Shown here: one piece after another, positions 23,142 through 30,975 of the stretch
Numbering within the stretch: the first letter of the stretch is position 1
Layout of the letters: every line of letters begins with the position of its first letter
Source of the DNA: a virus
DNA: 41,388 nucleotides
Direction: 5' to 3' (one strand)
IMG/VR virus record: IMGVR_UViG_3300009320_000043
Coordinates: 1 to 41,388 of that record
The notes under the pieces: generated by a model
What the model was told of the DNA's origin: nothing
Databases searched by the model: none
Seen by the model: only the letters and a program-made list of their open reading frames with translations
Program-made: the position numbers and the translations under genes

Positions 23142-25136
23142 TCACCCTCTTGCAGCAATATATTTCCGGTGGCCGATTTCGTATAATTCCTTCGGCTCTG
23201 ATTTGGTTAATTTATTAACAGCTTCGGTAACTCTGCCCTGTCCTAATCCCATCCCGGCAGCTACTTCAACTATCTTGAAAAGAGGTACTCCCCTCTCGAA
23301 CTCATCACATCGGTTCAATTTATGGAAGATATCGAGAACCTTGATCATCAGGTTTCTGGTATCTCCTTTCAACCCGGTTTCGAGGATATCAATATCCATA
23401 ACCCCCTTGGGCGACAATTTCTTGATACACTCACTCACCAAATTTATGGCTCGATCAACATCCTCCTCGTTGACTTCATCTGATAATCGACCCCTCGCTG
23501 ATGCCATGCTCAATCTCATGATGCCCTGGAGATGCCTACTATCTATCGACATAATACAGAATTGCTTGAATTTCGCTCTTATTTCCTTGTAATAATCGAG
23601 AATCTTTCGCTTCAGATCGATGGGTATTCTTGGGTTATGTCTCTTGGCTACGGCAATATACTTTATCAAGAGATCCCGATCAATAGGAAAATTATCCTCG
23701 GTATCCCAATAGCTCAATATATGAGCTCCCATAGCCTCATCCTGCTCAACGTCGGCGATATCTCTCAAGATAAAAGTAAGGTCAAATCGAGAGATCAGTT
23801 CAGGTGCTATTTTGAGCTGCTCATTCAGATCAAGAGAAGGAGTAAATCTTCCCATCTTGGGATTGGCAGCTGATAAGACAGAGGTCTTGCTGATCAGAGT
23901 TGCATGGATGCTCGCCTTATCGATTGGCACTTTCTGGGAGCTCATTGCTTGGAGGAGGGAATCTGTCCCGGTCTTCCTCATCTTGTCCAACTCATCTATG
24001 GCACATATCCCATCGTTCGCCATTACGATGGCGCCGCCCACAAGGAACCATTTTCCTGTAAGTTCATCTCTCTCGACTGTAGCAGTTAGCCCAGCTGCAC
24101 TCGCTCCCCTTCCTGATGTGTATATGCCTCTAGGAACGATCGAGGAAACATACTCAAGAAGTTTACTCTTACCTGTGCTTGGATCACCAGCAAGGAGAAT
24201 ATGGATATTTCCTCTAAAATGCACCCCGGTGTTTTTGTTAAATTCTGGTGATCCGAATAGCTGGAGAAGTATCGCTTCTTTGATATCGTCGAGCCCATAT
24301 AATTCTGGCGCGATCAATCTCGAAAGTTTTGAAAAGAGATCAGGTGATTCCGATATTTTTCTGATCTTTTTCATCTCCTCATCATTAACCTCGATATCGA
24401 TGAACTTCTGCTGTATTATATCAATGCCGGCAACCCTAAAATAAAAATTATATATTGGTTTCGTCCCCTTCTTTTTCTTCGTTATGTCGAGGAATCCGGT
24501 GAGTCTTACCTTGTTGCCCGGAAATATGTTTCCGCAATCGGTCCCATCCAGAAAACAATAAAGCTGCTCAGGCTGTCTTTGTGGCGCTACCGATTCAAGA
24601 GACTCCTCGATATAGATGATCTGAGTTCTGAGAGATTGATCAAGAGACGGCACATGCTTGAATCTGGTACGCGCTGCGGTGCTCCCACAACCACCCTGCT
24701 CCTTGACACATGCAAGAGGTTCCACGGTCTTCATATAGTCCTGCTGCACCCTAATAACTGCCTGGCATCTACGACAACGAAAAGCCATTTCCACAGCTCT
24801 GTAGGATACATCGTCGATCCTTTTGATATGCCCCTCGATGGAAATAAGTTTCCCTATGTCTGCGTCCCTGATTCTGTTAATATCAGAATGAAGCATATCG
24901 GGTGGATCGATGAGGTAAATTTGTGGGTATTTCTCTTTGCGAGGAGGGAAGAGTTCAACTTGATCATATCCCTTTAATATCTCTCTTACCCTGTCCTTAA
25001 CTACCTCGTTCCCGATCCTCAGAAAACGAATAGGAGAATAGACTAGGAGAAGGAAAAACTCTGAACGAAAATCCATGAGATGATCAAGAGAAATTCTGAT
25101 ATCTTCCTTTGTTTCCCCGGAGGCGAATTGATACAA
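23142..25136 (-). CDS. mcm: MCM replicative helicase
   Basis: At least 664 residues of an archaeal-type MCM helicase. The N-terminal domain has a zinc site (C121, C124, C143, C150) and an OB fold. The AAA+ core has Walker A GDPSTGKSK (317-325), Walker B GICAIDELDKM (376-386), sensor SAANPKMGRF and arginine finger SRFDL (449-453). A winged helix ends the protein. It should unwind the viral DNA at the origin. TTG at 25136 is the only standard start codon, but it has no ribosome site. The open frame upstream to 25265 encodes residues that align with MCM N-terminal helices, so the true protein probably begins earlier on a non-standard codon. Confidence 0.95.
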   Translation of the reverse strand: MYQFASGETKEDIRISLDHLMDFRSEFFLLLVYSPIRFLRIGNEVVKDRVREILKGYDQVELFPPRKEKYPQIYLIDPPDMLHSDINRIRDADIGKLISIEGHIKRIDDVSYRAVEMAFRCRRCQAVIRVQQDYMKTVEPLACVKEQGGCGSTAARTRFKHVPSLDQSLRTQIIYIEESLESVAPQRQPEQLYCFLDGTDCGNIFPGNKVRLTGFLDITKKKKGTKPIYNFYFRVAGIDIIQQKFIDIEVNDEEMKKIRKISESPDLFSKLSRLIAPELYGLDDIKEAILLQLFGSPEFNKNTGVHFRGNIHILLAGDPSTGKSKLLEYVSSIVPRGIYTSGRGASAAGLTATVERDELTGKWFLVGGAIVMANDGICAIDELDKMRKTGTDSLLQAMSSQKVPIDKASIHATLISKTSVLSAANPKMGRFTPSLDLNEQLKIAPELISRFDLTFILRDIADVEQDEAMGAHILSYWDTEDNFPIDRDLLIKYIAVAKRHNPRIPIDLKRKILDYYKEIRAKFKQFCIMSIDSRHLQGIMRLSMASARGRLSDEVNEEDVDRAINLVSECIKKLSPKGVMDIDILETGLKGDTRNLMIKVLDIFHKLNRCDEFERGVPLFKIVEVAAGMGLGQGRVTEAVNKLTKSEPKELYEIGHRKYIAARG

Positions 25137-25255
25137 GAAATTATCATAGATCGCTCCAGATTTAGGAGATTCGTGAAGAATGAAAGTAGTGATAAACTGA
25201 TACCATATTTCACGAATCTCCCCATCAATTAATTGGTTGATCTCAAGACCCCCAA

Positions 25256-25444
25256 TTACTCCTTCTCATTTTGGATATGTGATATAACTTTCAGTGATAC
25301 ACATCCTCTAACTCCGGTTATCCAAGCGACTCCTCCACAACTCGGAATAGTTCCAATATCCTTAATTATATGATCAGTGGATGTTATGGGTCCTCCTATA
25401 ATACTGTGATAATTTACTTTATCACCTTTGCGGAAAACCGTCAT
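25256..25444 (-). CDS. Small hypothetical protein between ParB and MCM
   Basis: A 62-residue beta-rich protein (VFRKGDKVNYHSIIGGPI, VAWITGVRGCVSLKVISHI), similar in outline to SH3-like or KOW-type small barrels. It starts in the ParB stop codon (ATGA) and ends beside the poorly defined MCM start. Confidence 0.55.
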   Translation of the reverse strand: MTVFRKGDKVNYHSIIGGPITSTDHIIKDIGTIPSCGGVAWITGVRGCVSLKVISHIQNEKE

Positions 25445-27132
25445 TTCTTTCCCCCCTTCTTGGTCGTCTTCTTTGTGGTGATCTTCCTTTTCTTGCTCCT
25501 CTCGATCTGCTTGAGTTTTCTCTGGGCTAACCGCTCGAGTTCAGCCTCTTTCTGCTGCTTCTTGATCGTATTAAGAAATGTCTTTTTCTTGACTGCTCTC
25601 TTCTCGTTCCTGATCCTCTTCACCTCGTCGGCCTTCTCGGTATAATACTTCATGGCAGAAGGTACTACACGCTCCAGGTCCTCCCCTAGAATGAATCGCC
25701 GATCCTTCCGCTCTCGGTCATTCCCCATGATCTCAAAGTGCCAGATCAGGCTAATGAGAATCTTTTCGATCTTGTCCTCCGGGAGCTTCTTTCCTTTGTG
25801 TGAACCTCCCCAACGAGGAGGGAAGTATTTTGCCGATTCCCCAAAAGGTTTATAGGCGAATTGCTCCGCGTAACGATCTCCAGGAGCTCCATATCTCGTT
25901 ATCGTTTCAAGGATCGATCTCATGAGGTCAAGAGGAACTACAACCGCTTTTCTTTTCTTCCCCCGGGGCGGTTTAAAATCAGTTCTCGGCAGCTCGAAAT
26001 CATCAATTGCCTTGTAAAGCGCCTCTCGAGCTACAGGGTACAATTTCTTCATGAGGATTGTTTCGCTTCTCTTTTGTCCGATCTCTTTGTTGTGATAGCA
26101 TTCGGAATCAGAACAATATTCCCCTGCCTTCCCTTTGAATTTCAGTTTTTTCGGGCATCCGGTACAGATATATCCTTCGAATTTCTCACCGATCTTCTTA
26201 TGCCTCCAGGAATCGAATTTCACTCGAGCGGTTTTCACCTTGGTGCTGATCTGTGCTGCCTTTCTCTCCTCTACCTTCTCTTTCTCTTCGATTTTCTCCC
26301 TTTCCTTCAATTTCTTCTTGGCAGCCACCTTCTTGGGAATGAAGCATTTGGGATCCAGGCAAAATGTATTTTTCTCTTTACCCCATCTTCTACCCACTTC
26401 GCAGTTTTTCTTACATTTCTTACAGGGCTTTTTATTGAAATAAAACCACCATCTTTCCGACCAATAATCTCCTCGATTCATGGTAAGATCGAGGACTTTT
26501 TTCTTATTTGCTCCTCTTATGGATAAATCGATTACCCCCTGGGTTTTATCCATCGTCGGCGCTCCATATTCCTGGATGTGCTCCTTGATACCGTCCATGA
26601 TATCCTTGAAGACGGGATACTTCTCGAATGAGAGAACGGCGAGAGCCTGTTTGGTCATTATTTTCCGGGAAATAATTAGTTCCTTTAACTTCGCCGGCGC
26701 CTTTAAAAGTCGAAGGCGGTTCGCAATCCATCCCTGAGTCTTGCCCAAGCGATCAGCGAGCTCCTGCTGTGTTCCTTTCTTATCTTTGAGCAGGATCTCC
26801 AAACAAGCTGCCTCTTCCATCGGTGCGAGGTCCTCCCGCTGCAGGTTCTCAATGATCATTACTTCTCGGACCTGCTGATCATCCATCTCCTTGATCATGC
26901 AAGGTGCTGAGGTAAGCCCGGCCATCTGAGAAGCCCGGTATCTCCTCTCTCCGCACACCAGTTGGTATCTCTCGGCGTTCGGGCGGACGATGATAGGTTC
27001 TAGTATCCCTTGAGCCTTGATGCTCTTAGAGAGGTCCTGGAGGGCTTGCTCATCGAAGTTCTTTCGGGGATTCCATCCGGTGAGATAGATATCCTCGATC
27101 TTGATCATCTTAATTGAGTCCCGGTACCTCAT
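25441..27132 (-). CDS. parB: ParB/Spo0J-type partition protein with zinc-binding C-terminal half
   Basis: A 563-residue protein, about twice the length of chromosomal ParB. Residues 8-105 are the ParB/CTPase fold with GERRYRA (61-67) and ENLQRED (95-101). Residues 119-145 are the helix-turn-helix (TQQELADRLGKTQGWIANRL). The C-terminal half adds two cysteine clusters (CKKCKKNC, CTGCPKKL and CSDSEC) and lysine-rich coiled segments. ParB proteins bind palindromic parS sites and spread by CTP clamping. No ParA is visible, so it may act in replication, silencing or transcription. AAGGTGATT precedes the ATG. Confidence 0.85.
   Translation of the reverse strand: MRYRDSIKMIKIEDIYLTGWNPRKNFDEQALQDLSKSIKAQGILEPIIVRPNAERYQLVCGERRYRASQMAGLTSAPCMIKEMDDQQVREVMIIENLQREDLAPMEEAACLEILLKDKKGTQQELADRLGKTQGWIANRLRLLKAPAKLKELIISRKIMTKQALAVLSFEKYPVFKDIMDGIKEHIQEYGAPTMDKTQGVIDLSIRGANKKKVLDLTMNRGDYWSERWWFYFNKKPCKKCKKNCEVGRRWGKEKNTFCLDPKCFIPKKVAAKKKLKEREKIEEKEKVEERKAAQISTKVKTARVKFDSWRHKKIGEKFEGYICTGCPKKLKFKGKAGEYCSDSECYHNKEIGQKRSETILMKKLYPVAREALYKAIDDFELPRTDFKPPRGKKRKAVVVPLDLMRSILETITRYGAPGDRYAEQFAYKPFGESAKYFPPRWGGSHKGKKLPEDKIEKILISLIWHFEIMGNDRERKDRRFILGEDLERVVPSAMKYYTEKADEVKRIRNEKRAVKKKTFLNTIKKQQKEAELERLAQRKLKQIERSKKRKITTKKTTKKGGKK
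26659..26674 (-). repeat. 16-bp near-palindrome, variant copy inside parB
   Basis: TATTTTC-CG-GGAAATA on the plus strand, one mismatch from the consensus arm. It lies inside the parB coding region; self-location is common for parS-like sites but this copy could be chance. Confidence 0.35.
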
Positions 27133-27794
27133 TTGGAATCACCTTTCCTTTTGGCAGAGCCATAGTATTTTTCTACTGCTCTCCATTTCGCCATTACCCG
27201 GCCGGTCAATTTCGAGAAGTTATCTCTTTTCCATTTGGTGATGGTCTTTCCCCTTTTGGTCCTCACCTCGAAATACATACAAGGAGAACATTTCGCTACA
27301 CCTACGAAGAGAGTATCTCCTTCAGAATCTACAATCTCAGCAAAGGTGCATTCTGCAACAGGATATCTTAAATCCCTCTCGAGTTTCTTGATGCAAGAAA
27401 GTGAAATGAAATCCGCCCATAGCTCCTTTCTCAATCCTTTGATTATTGGTTCTGCATTCCCTTCCTCAAAACGAAGGTAGAATATTTGAAACTCGAAACC
27501 TTTCACTGCAGCCCAGCTATTCAATTGCTCATCGATTATCTTCTGCTGATCTCGGGGAAAGTTGTAGATATCGCGCGCTTCTTTCATCTCAGATAATGCT
27601 CGGATATCCTGGATAAAAGGAGTGCTCATCACAACATCTCCATGCCATGGTACATTAGCGGTATGGTCGATTATCTCCTGCTCTTCCTGGACGAGAGCGA
27701 GTGCTTCAGCTTCCACTCCATGAACAAATTCGAGCTCCCGCTTGAGGTCCTCCGCTTCTCTCCTCTCCTCCTCGGGTGGTACATCCTCACTCAT
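27129..27794 (-). CDS. Hypothetical protein upstream of ParB
   Basis: A 221-residue acidic protein. An N-terminal coiled coil (PEEERREAEDLKRELEFVHG) precedes a mixed domain (FEFQIFYLRFEEGNAEPIIK, TLFVGVAKCSPCMYFEVRTK, WKRDNFSKLTGRVMAKWRAV). I start it at ATG 27794, which has AAGGGTG upstream, rather than 27821. Its stop overlaps the parB start (ATGA), so the products probably work together. No family recognised. Confidence 0.6.
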   Translation of the reverse strand: MSEDVPPEEERREAEDLKRELEFVHGVEAEALALVQEEQEIIDHTANVPWHGDVVMSTPFIQDIRALSEMKEARDIYNFPRDQQKIIDEQLNSWAAVKGFEFQIFYLRFEEGNAEPIIKGLRKELWADFISLSCIKKLERDLRYPVAECTFAEIVDSEGDTLFVGVAKCSPCMYFEVRTKRGKTITKWKRDNFSKLTGRVMAKWRAVEKYYGSAKRKGDSK

Positions 27795-28218
27795 CAGAAT
27801 CACCCTTTTCTGATCCCTCATCCTTCGAATCCCCCTCCATGATCATATACTCTCTGATTTGTTCCGGGTCGAGAATGCCCGTGATCACGAACGGGAAGAC
27901 CTTGATCAGTCGATTCACTGACTCAGGTCTCGGGTTGTTCAGAATGAAGGACCTCAGAGAAAGCAGAAGCTCCCCAACGGCAGGATCATTCTTCTGCATG
28001 TATCCAATGAAATAATCCAGGACCTCCGCGGTCTTCTGCCCAGCGCCCTCCTCGATGCTTTTTAAGGTCTCGAGCAGCATATCCCTCCAGCCCTGATCTG
28101 GTTGTCGATTGTAATAGCGCTCAAAAACCCTCTTCTGTTCCTCATCGGCGAATACTACTCGTATCACCAATTCCATTTTTTCCGGCGGTATTGCCAGTTG
28201 CTTTGTTTTTCTTGTCAT
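27787..28218 (-). CDS. Hypothetical protein, early leftward operon
   Basis: A 143-residue helical protein (KMELVIRVVFADEEQKRVFE, YNRQPDQGWRDMLLETLKSI) with an acidic tail. Preceded by GAGGCTGAGGT. It is the first sizeable gene leftward from the origin-like region and overlaps the next one. No family recognised. Confidence 0.55.
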   Translation of the reverse strand: MTRKTKQLAIPPEKMELVIRVVFADEEQKRVFERYYNRQPDQGWRDMLLETLKSIEEGAGQKTAEVLDYFIGYMQKNDPAVGELLLSLRSFILNNPRPESVNRLIKVFPFVITGILDPEQIREYMIMEGDSKDEGSEKGDSDE

Positions 28219-28221
28219 ACC

Positions 28222-28314
28222 TCAGCCTCTTGTTTCTTTCGAGGCCTCGCGCAAAAAAGAAGAAAAATGCTGGTATCTATTCATCTCCAGGTGATGATCT
28301 ATAATTCCAGTCAT
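28222..28314 (-). CDS. Possible 30-residue leader peptide
   Basis: A short frame (MTGIIDHHLEMNRYQHF...) starting about eight bases after the predicted transcription start and ending next to the ribosome site of the following gene. The position fits a leader peptide, but the frame is short and has no strong ribosome site. Confidence 0.3.
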   Translation of the reverse strand: MTGIIDHHLEMNRYQHFSSFLREASKETRG

Positions 28315-28347
28315 GCACGAAACCCAAGCCTTGATTAGACTGAGTAC

Positions 28348-28356
28348 TATATATAT
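28348..28356 (-). promoter_or_regulatory. TATA-box promoter of the leftward replication operon
   Basis: On the minus strand the sequence reads AAATATATATAG. Transcription should begin near 28322 and run through the parB and MCM genes. It lies at the edge of the origin-like block. Confidence 0.5.
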
Positions 28357-28373
28357 TTTCTCTTCTCAATCAC

Positions 28374-28537
28374 TTATGTAAACATAAACCCCCCTTTTCC
28401 TTTGTTTTATTTTAATTAAAACTATAAAATAAATATAATTATAAATGTCTAAAGCGAGATAATGTAATATATTACGTACTATAGATACATGTTTTTCGAG
28501 TTTTATTAAAATTAAAACATAGTTTATGTAAACATAA
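28374..28537. other. Origin-like AT-rich block with symmetric repeats
   Basis: Two exact 14-mers TTATGT-AA-ACATAA (28374-28387 and 28524-28537, exactly 150 bases apart) enclose two 19-mers matching at 17 of 19 positions: GTTTTATTTTAATTAAAAC (28404-28422) and its partner (28500-28518). Between them lies the perfect palindrome GTAATATATTAC (28464-28475). The order A-B-palindrome-B-A in a very AT-rich, gene-free stretch between divergent transcription units that include MCM and ParB is what a replication origin would look like. Confidence 0.5.
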
Positions 28538-28573
28538 TGTATTTTCACCGATTTGTGAATGAATCCGACACAA

Positions 28574-28580
28574 ATATATA
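28574..28580 (+). promoter_or_regulatory. TATA box facing the structured intergenic segment
   Basis: ATATATA preceded by ACACAA. Transcription would begin near 28603-28605, exactly where the GC-rich, hairpin-dense segment begins. Confidence 0.45.
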
Positions 28581-28603
28581 GGAATAAATCTCTCTTTGTC
28601 ATA

Positions 28604-29048
28604 GGTGGGCCGGGGTCATTGTCATGTACGTTACCCCGTGATTTGACTTCTATCCCCGGTCTATCGGTTCATGATCCCATAAGGGACATAAGTCCTCCTG
28701 ACGAAGACGGGTTCTTTCAGGTGCCTACCGTTCTGGGCCCTGTCTGAAGGAATGGAACGGTGCTCAGGATGAAGGAGGCGACCCACAAGACACAAAGCGG
28801 GCTAGGGTATGCGGATGCCTGCACCCCGGCCCCCAGGGTGAGAGGGATAAAATACTGCTCCGCACAGTATTCCTCTGGCAAGGATCACCTCCCCTCTCTC
28901 CCTGTTATTTTCTGGAAAATACCGCTTATTGCTGTTGCAATAACTCTATGACCTGGCGCAAGGGGGGACCCTCGCACATAAAACAAATTGGCGCTCGGGT
29001 AGGGACAAGTCACCCCGATCACTTCTATTCTGTTCGATATATTTTTTT
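28604..29048 (+). ncRNA. Candidate structured non-coding RNA
   Basis: This GC-rich stretch stands out from the AT-rich surroundings and has no credible gene. Stems visible by eye: CGGGGT/ACCCCG (28611-28616, 28633-28638), TCCC/GGGA (28675-28686), CCTGA/TCAGG (28697-28701, 28717-28721), CCTCC/GGAGG (28694-28698, 28774-28778) and ACCGTTC/GAACGGT (28727-28733, 28755-28761). Further on are CACCC/GGGTG, AATACTG/CAGTATT (28851-28857, 28865-28871) extended by AGAGG/CCTCT, and TTATTGC/GCAATAA (28926-28943). AGGTG at the start can pair with CACCT at 28886-28890, closing a core. A TATA box precedes it and a T7 run (29042-29048) could end it. Together with the origin block and the promoter region, this accounts for the gene-free stretch 28315-29196. 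Confidence 0.4.
28906..28921 (+). repeat. 16-bp near-palindrome, copy 4
   Basis: Exact TATTTTC-TG-GAAAATA, in the intergenic region about 370 bases from the origin-like block, followed five bases later by the TTATTGC/GCAATAA hairpin. Confidence 0.7.
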
Positions 29049-29095
29049 GTTATATGTGGATCCCGGGGAGGCTAACAGCATAACGAGAGATCGGT

Positions 29096-29194
29096 GTTTA
29101 ATCGGTTTACTTAACATTAAACGCATTTGGTTTTTCGGACAGAAGAGTTAAATAGAATCGTGGGAATTAAAGAGTTTAACACAATGGAGGCTAC
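29096..29194 (+). promoter_or_regulatory. Promoter and leader of the rightward packaging operon
   Basis: An inverted repeat GTTTAAT (29096-29102) / ATTAAAC (29116-29122) could be an operator. TTAAATAG near 29148-29155 is a TATA candidate with a start near 29178. The leader carries AATGGAGGCTAC (29183-29194), three bases before the ATG. Confidence 0.4.
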
Positions 29195-29196
29195 CC

Positions 29197-29463
29197 ATGA
29201 CTAATATTTTTCATTGCCCTGAATGTGGGTGCGAGTGCAAGGTTCTAGTAACCAATACTGAGGCTCGGCCACCCAGCAAAAGACAGCTGCCTTATCTGAA
29301 ATTCATTCGCATGAATCCGGGTAAGAATCAGATCGAGATCGCCAGAGGGATAGATAGGACGGTTCCTGCAGTCAGCAATACTCTTTCTAACATGGAGAGG
29401 AAGAAACTGATTTTTCATGAGACGGACTCCAAGGGCTACCAAATCTATTTTGAGAGGAAGTGA
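29197..29463 (+). CDS. Zinc-ribbon winged-helix regulator
   Basis: An 88-residue protein. An N-terminal CPEC-x-CEC zinc motif is followed by a MarR/ArsR-like winged helix: QLPYLKFIRMNPGKNQIEIA, the recognition helix around RTVPAVSNTLSNMERKKLI and the wing FHETDSKGYQIYFE. It is the first gene of the rightward unit beside a putative operator, so it may control its own promoter. Confidence 0.65.
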   Translation: MTNIFHCPECGCECKVLVTNTEARPPSKRQLPYLKFIRMNPGKNQIEIARGIDRTVPAVSNTLSNMERKKLIFHETDSKGYQIYFERK

Positions 29464-29468
29464 TCTCC

Positions 29469-29648
29469 ATGGTCGAGCCGATCCCAAACCCTCCTCCTGA
29501 TCTTTCCGGTGAGAAATGTACCAACTGCAACACCATCGGAAAACTCTCATATATCTGGATTAGGGGAAGATTCCCGGCATTAATTCAGTGTGGTGAATGT
29601 GGTTATAAGATCGATACATCGGACCATTTTAAGGATGGATATCCATGA
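29469..29648 (+). CDS. Small zinc-ribbon protein
   Basis: A 59-residue protein with CTNC and CGEC, a simple zinc ribbon. The ATG at 29469 is used because the GTG at 29460 would sit on the upstream stop with weaker context. It overlaps the next gene by ATGA. Confidence 0.55.
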   Translation: MVEPIPNPPPDLSGEKCTNCNTIGKLSYIWIRGRFPALIQCGECGYKIDTSDHFKDGYP

Positions 29649-30367
29649 GTAAGGAACCGCTTGAGATCATATACATGAGCATCGATGATCTGCATGATTG
29701 GGACGATAATCCCAAGCTGCATAATGAGGAATTGCTGCTCAAGAGCATTGAACGGTTTGGCATCCGTCAAGCCATTCTAGTACAGAAATCCACCAAGAAG
29801 ATCATTGCCGGCCATGGTCGAAAGAAAGCCTTTCGAGAGAAGGGATATACCAAGGTCCCCGTTATGCTGTGGGATTGCACAGATGAGGAGGCTACTACCT
29901 ATGCTATCGCAGACAACCAACTGACTATATCCGGGGGGTGGGATCAGGGGCTCCTCCTTGATTCTCTTCGGTTGATCAATGATGTGGAGATGTTGGATTT
30001 TGCCGGATTCGATGAGGAGGAACTTGAAAACCTGATAAAGCTGGAAGATATGGATTTCGTTGACCCTTATGCTAATGATGAGATCCTACCACCAAAAGAA
30101 AAACCACCTTCCTATTTAACGACCGAGTTCACCTATTTCTATATTCGGCTAATCAAGAAGTTGAAAAGAACCAACATATATGCCGTGATCAATAGAAACT
30201 CCGGCGAAGAACTCGGTCGCATAAAATGGTATGGACATTGGAGATCATATTGCTTTTTCCCCGAAGCCGAAACCATATTTAATAGTAACTGCATGGTAGA
30301 TCTTATTGATTTCATGAACGATCTAATGGAAAAGAGGAAGAGCAAGAATGACAACCGAAAATCCTGA
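29645..30367 (+). CDS. ParB-fold (ParB-N/sulfiredoxin-like) protein
   Basis: A 240-residue protein. Residues 7-90 have the phage ParB-N pattern: SIDDLHDWDDNPKLHNEELL, LLKSIERFGIRQAILV, KIIAGHGRKKAFREKGYTKV and YAIADNQL. It lacks the classical GERR-x-R box, having GHGRKKA instead, and no helix-turn-helix follows. Such proteins often accompany phage DNA methyltransferases or nucleases. The C-terminal 110 residues are not recognised. It is the second ParB-fold protein in the genome and is not closely related to the first. Confidence 0.7.
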   Translation: MSKEPLEIIYMSIDDLHDWDDNPKLHNEELLLKSIERFGIRQAILVQKSTKKIIAGHGRKKAFREKGYTKVPVMLWDCTDEEATTYAIADNQLTISGGWDQGLLLDSLRLINDVEMLDFAGFDEEELENLIKLEDMDFVDPYANDEILPPKEKPPSYLTTEFTYFYIRLIKKLKRTNIYAVINRNSGEELGRIKWYGHWRSYCFFPEAETIFNSNCMVDLIDFMNDLMEKRKSKNDNRKS

Positions 30368-30530
30368 CCCTGATGGATTCGATTGGAAAGTTCACATTCG
30401 ATTCGAGCCTCAAAGATGTACTAGATGTGGTACATTTGAGAATCTGAAATGGTACGCTCCCCTACAGAACATATATTGTGAGCATTGTATCTATAACATC
30501 GAGTTGATGGCCAGGAGTGGAGTACAATGA
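30348..30530 (+). CDS. Small zinc-ribbon protein
   Basis: A 60-residue protein with CTRC and CEHC flanking a short beta hairpin. It starts 20 bases before the upstream stop and ends in the next start (ATGA). Function unknown. Confidence 0.5.
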   Translation: MTTENPDPDGFDWKVHIRFEPQRCTRCGTFENLKWYAPLQNIYCEHCIYNIELMARSGVQ

Positions 30531-30733
30531 ATGATGGAAAGAACCATGATTTCGATTACCAGATCAAGATCGGCGGCCACACCTTTGCCTGGGGTTCCGA
30601 TGAGTTCTGGATGAATTGGGCTTATGAGAGTTATATCAGAGATACGCAGGACCCCGAAAATACACTTCATGGCAAGCCTGTGGTTTTCTTCGATCACGGT
30701 CATCCCACAATGATGCACCGAGGCGATAACTAA
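30527..30733 (+). CDS. Small hypothetical protein
   Basis: A 68-residue, aromatic- and histidine-rich protein (GGHTFAWGSDEFWMNWAYES, FFDHGHPTMMH). It shares overlaps with both neighbours (ATGA and TAATG), so it is part of the operon. No family recognised. Confidence 0.45.
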   Translation: MNDGKNHDFDYQIKIGGHTFAWGSDEFWMNWAYESYIRDTQDPENTLHGKPVVFFDHGHPTMMHRGDN

Positions 30734-30975
30734 TGGAGAACAAGATCATAATCAACCGGCCACCGCCACCGAAGAAAAAGAAAGATGATCTCAGATTCAT
30801 GATCGGGATGGTTATGCTCCTCTTTGGTGGGCTTCTTGTAGGGGCGATCATCTATCAAGAGGCCACCCTTATGGGAAAGGTCTATGATTGTGGGATTGCC
30901 ACGATATCGAGCCTGATCACCTATATTGTTATCAAGATGCAATTAGGAGGACCTGGCACTGAAGGAGTTGAATAG
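30733..30975 (+). CDS. Two-helix membrane protein, holin candidate
   Basis: An 80-residue protein. A basic, proline-rich start (RPPPPKKKKDD) is followed by two membrane segments (FMIGMVMLLFGGLLVGAIIY and GIATISSLITYIVIKM). Size and layout fit a class II holin, but no lysin gene was found next to it and archaeal lysis systems are poorly known. A different membrane role is possible. Confidence 0.5.
   Translation: MENKIIINRPPPPKKKKDDLRFMIGMVMLLFGGLLVGAIIYQEATLMGKVYDCGIATISSLITYIVIKMQLGGPGTEGVE

Noticed and set aside
23812-24444. A 210-codon rightward frame inside the MCM gene.
   Set aside because: The minus strand encodes an unmistakable AAA+ helicase here, with Walker A, Walker B and arginine finger.
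25861-26526. A 221-codon rightward frame opposite parB.
   Set aside because: The opposite strand encodes the zinc-cluster half of ParB with coherent motifs; the frame is a shadow.
28574-28690. A tRNA-like reading of the first part of the structured segment (GGTTCATGATCCC).
   Set aside because: The loop is too long for a T-loop and no acceptor or anticodon arms of normal size can be drawn.
28760-29151. Two rightward frames of about 63 and 67 codons in the intergenic region.
   Set aside because: They overlap the hairpin-dense segment, lack ribosome sites, and have compositions unlike the neighbouring proteins.
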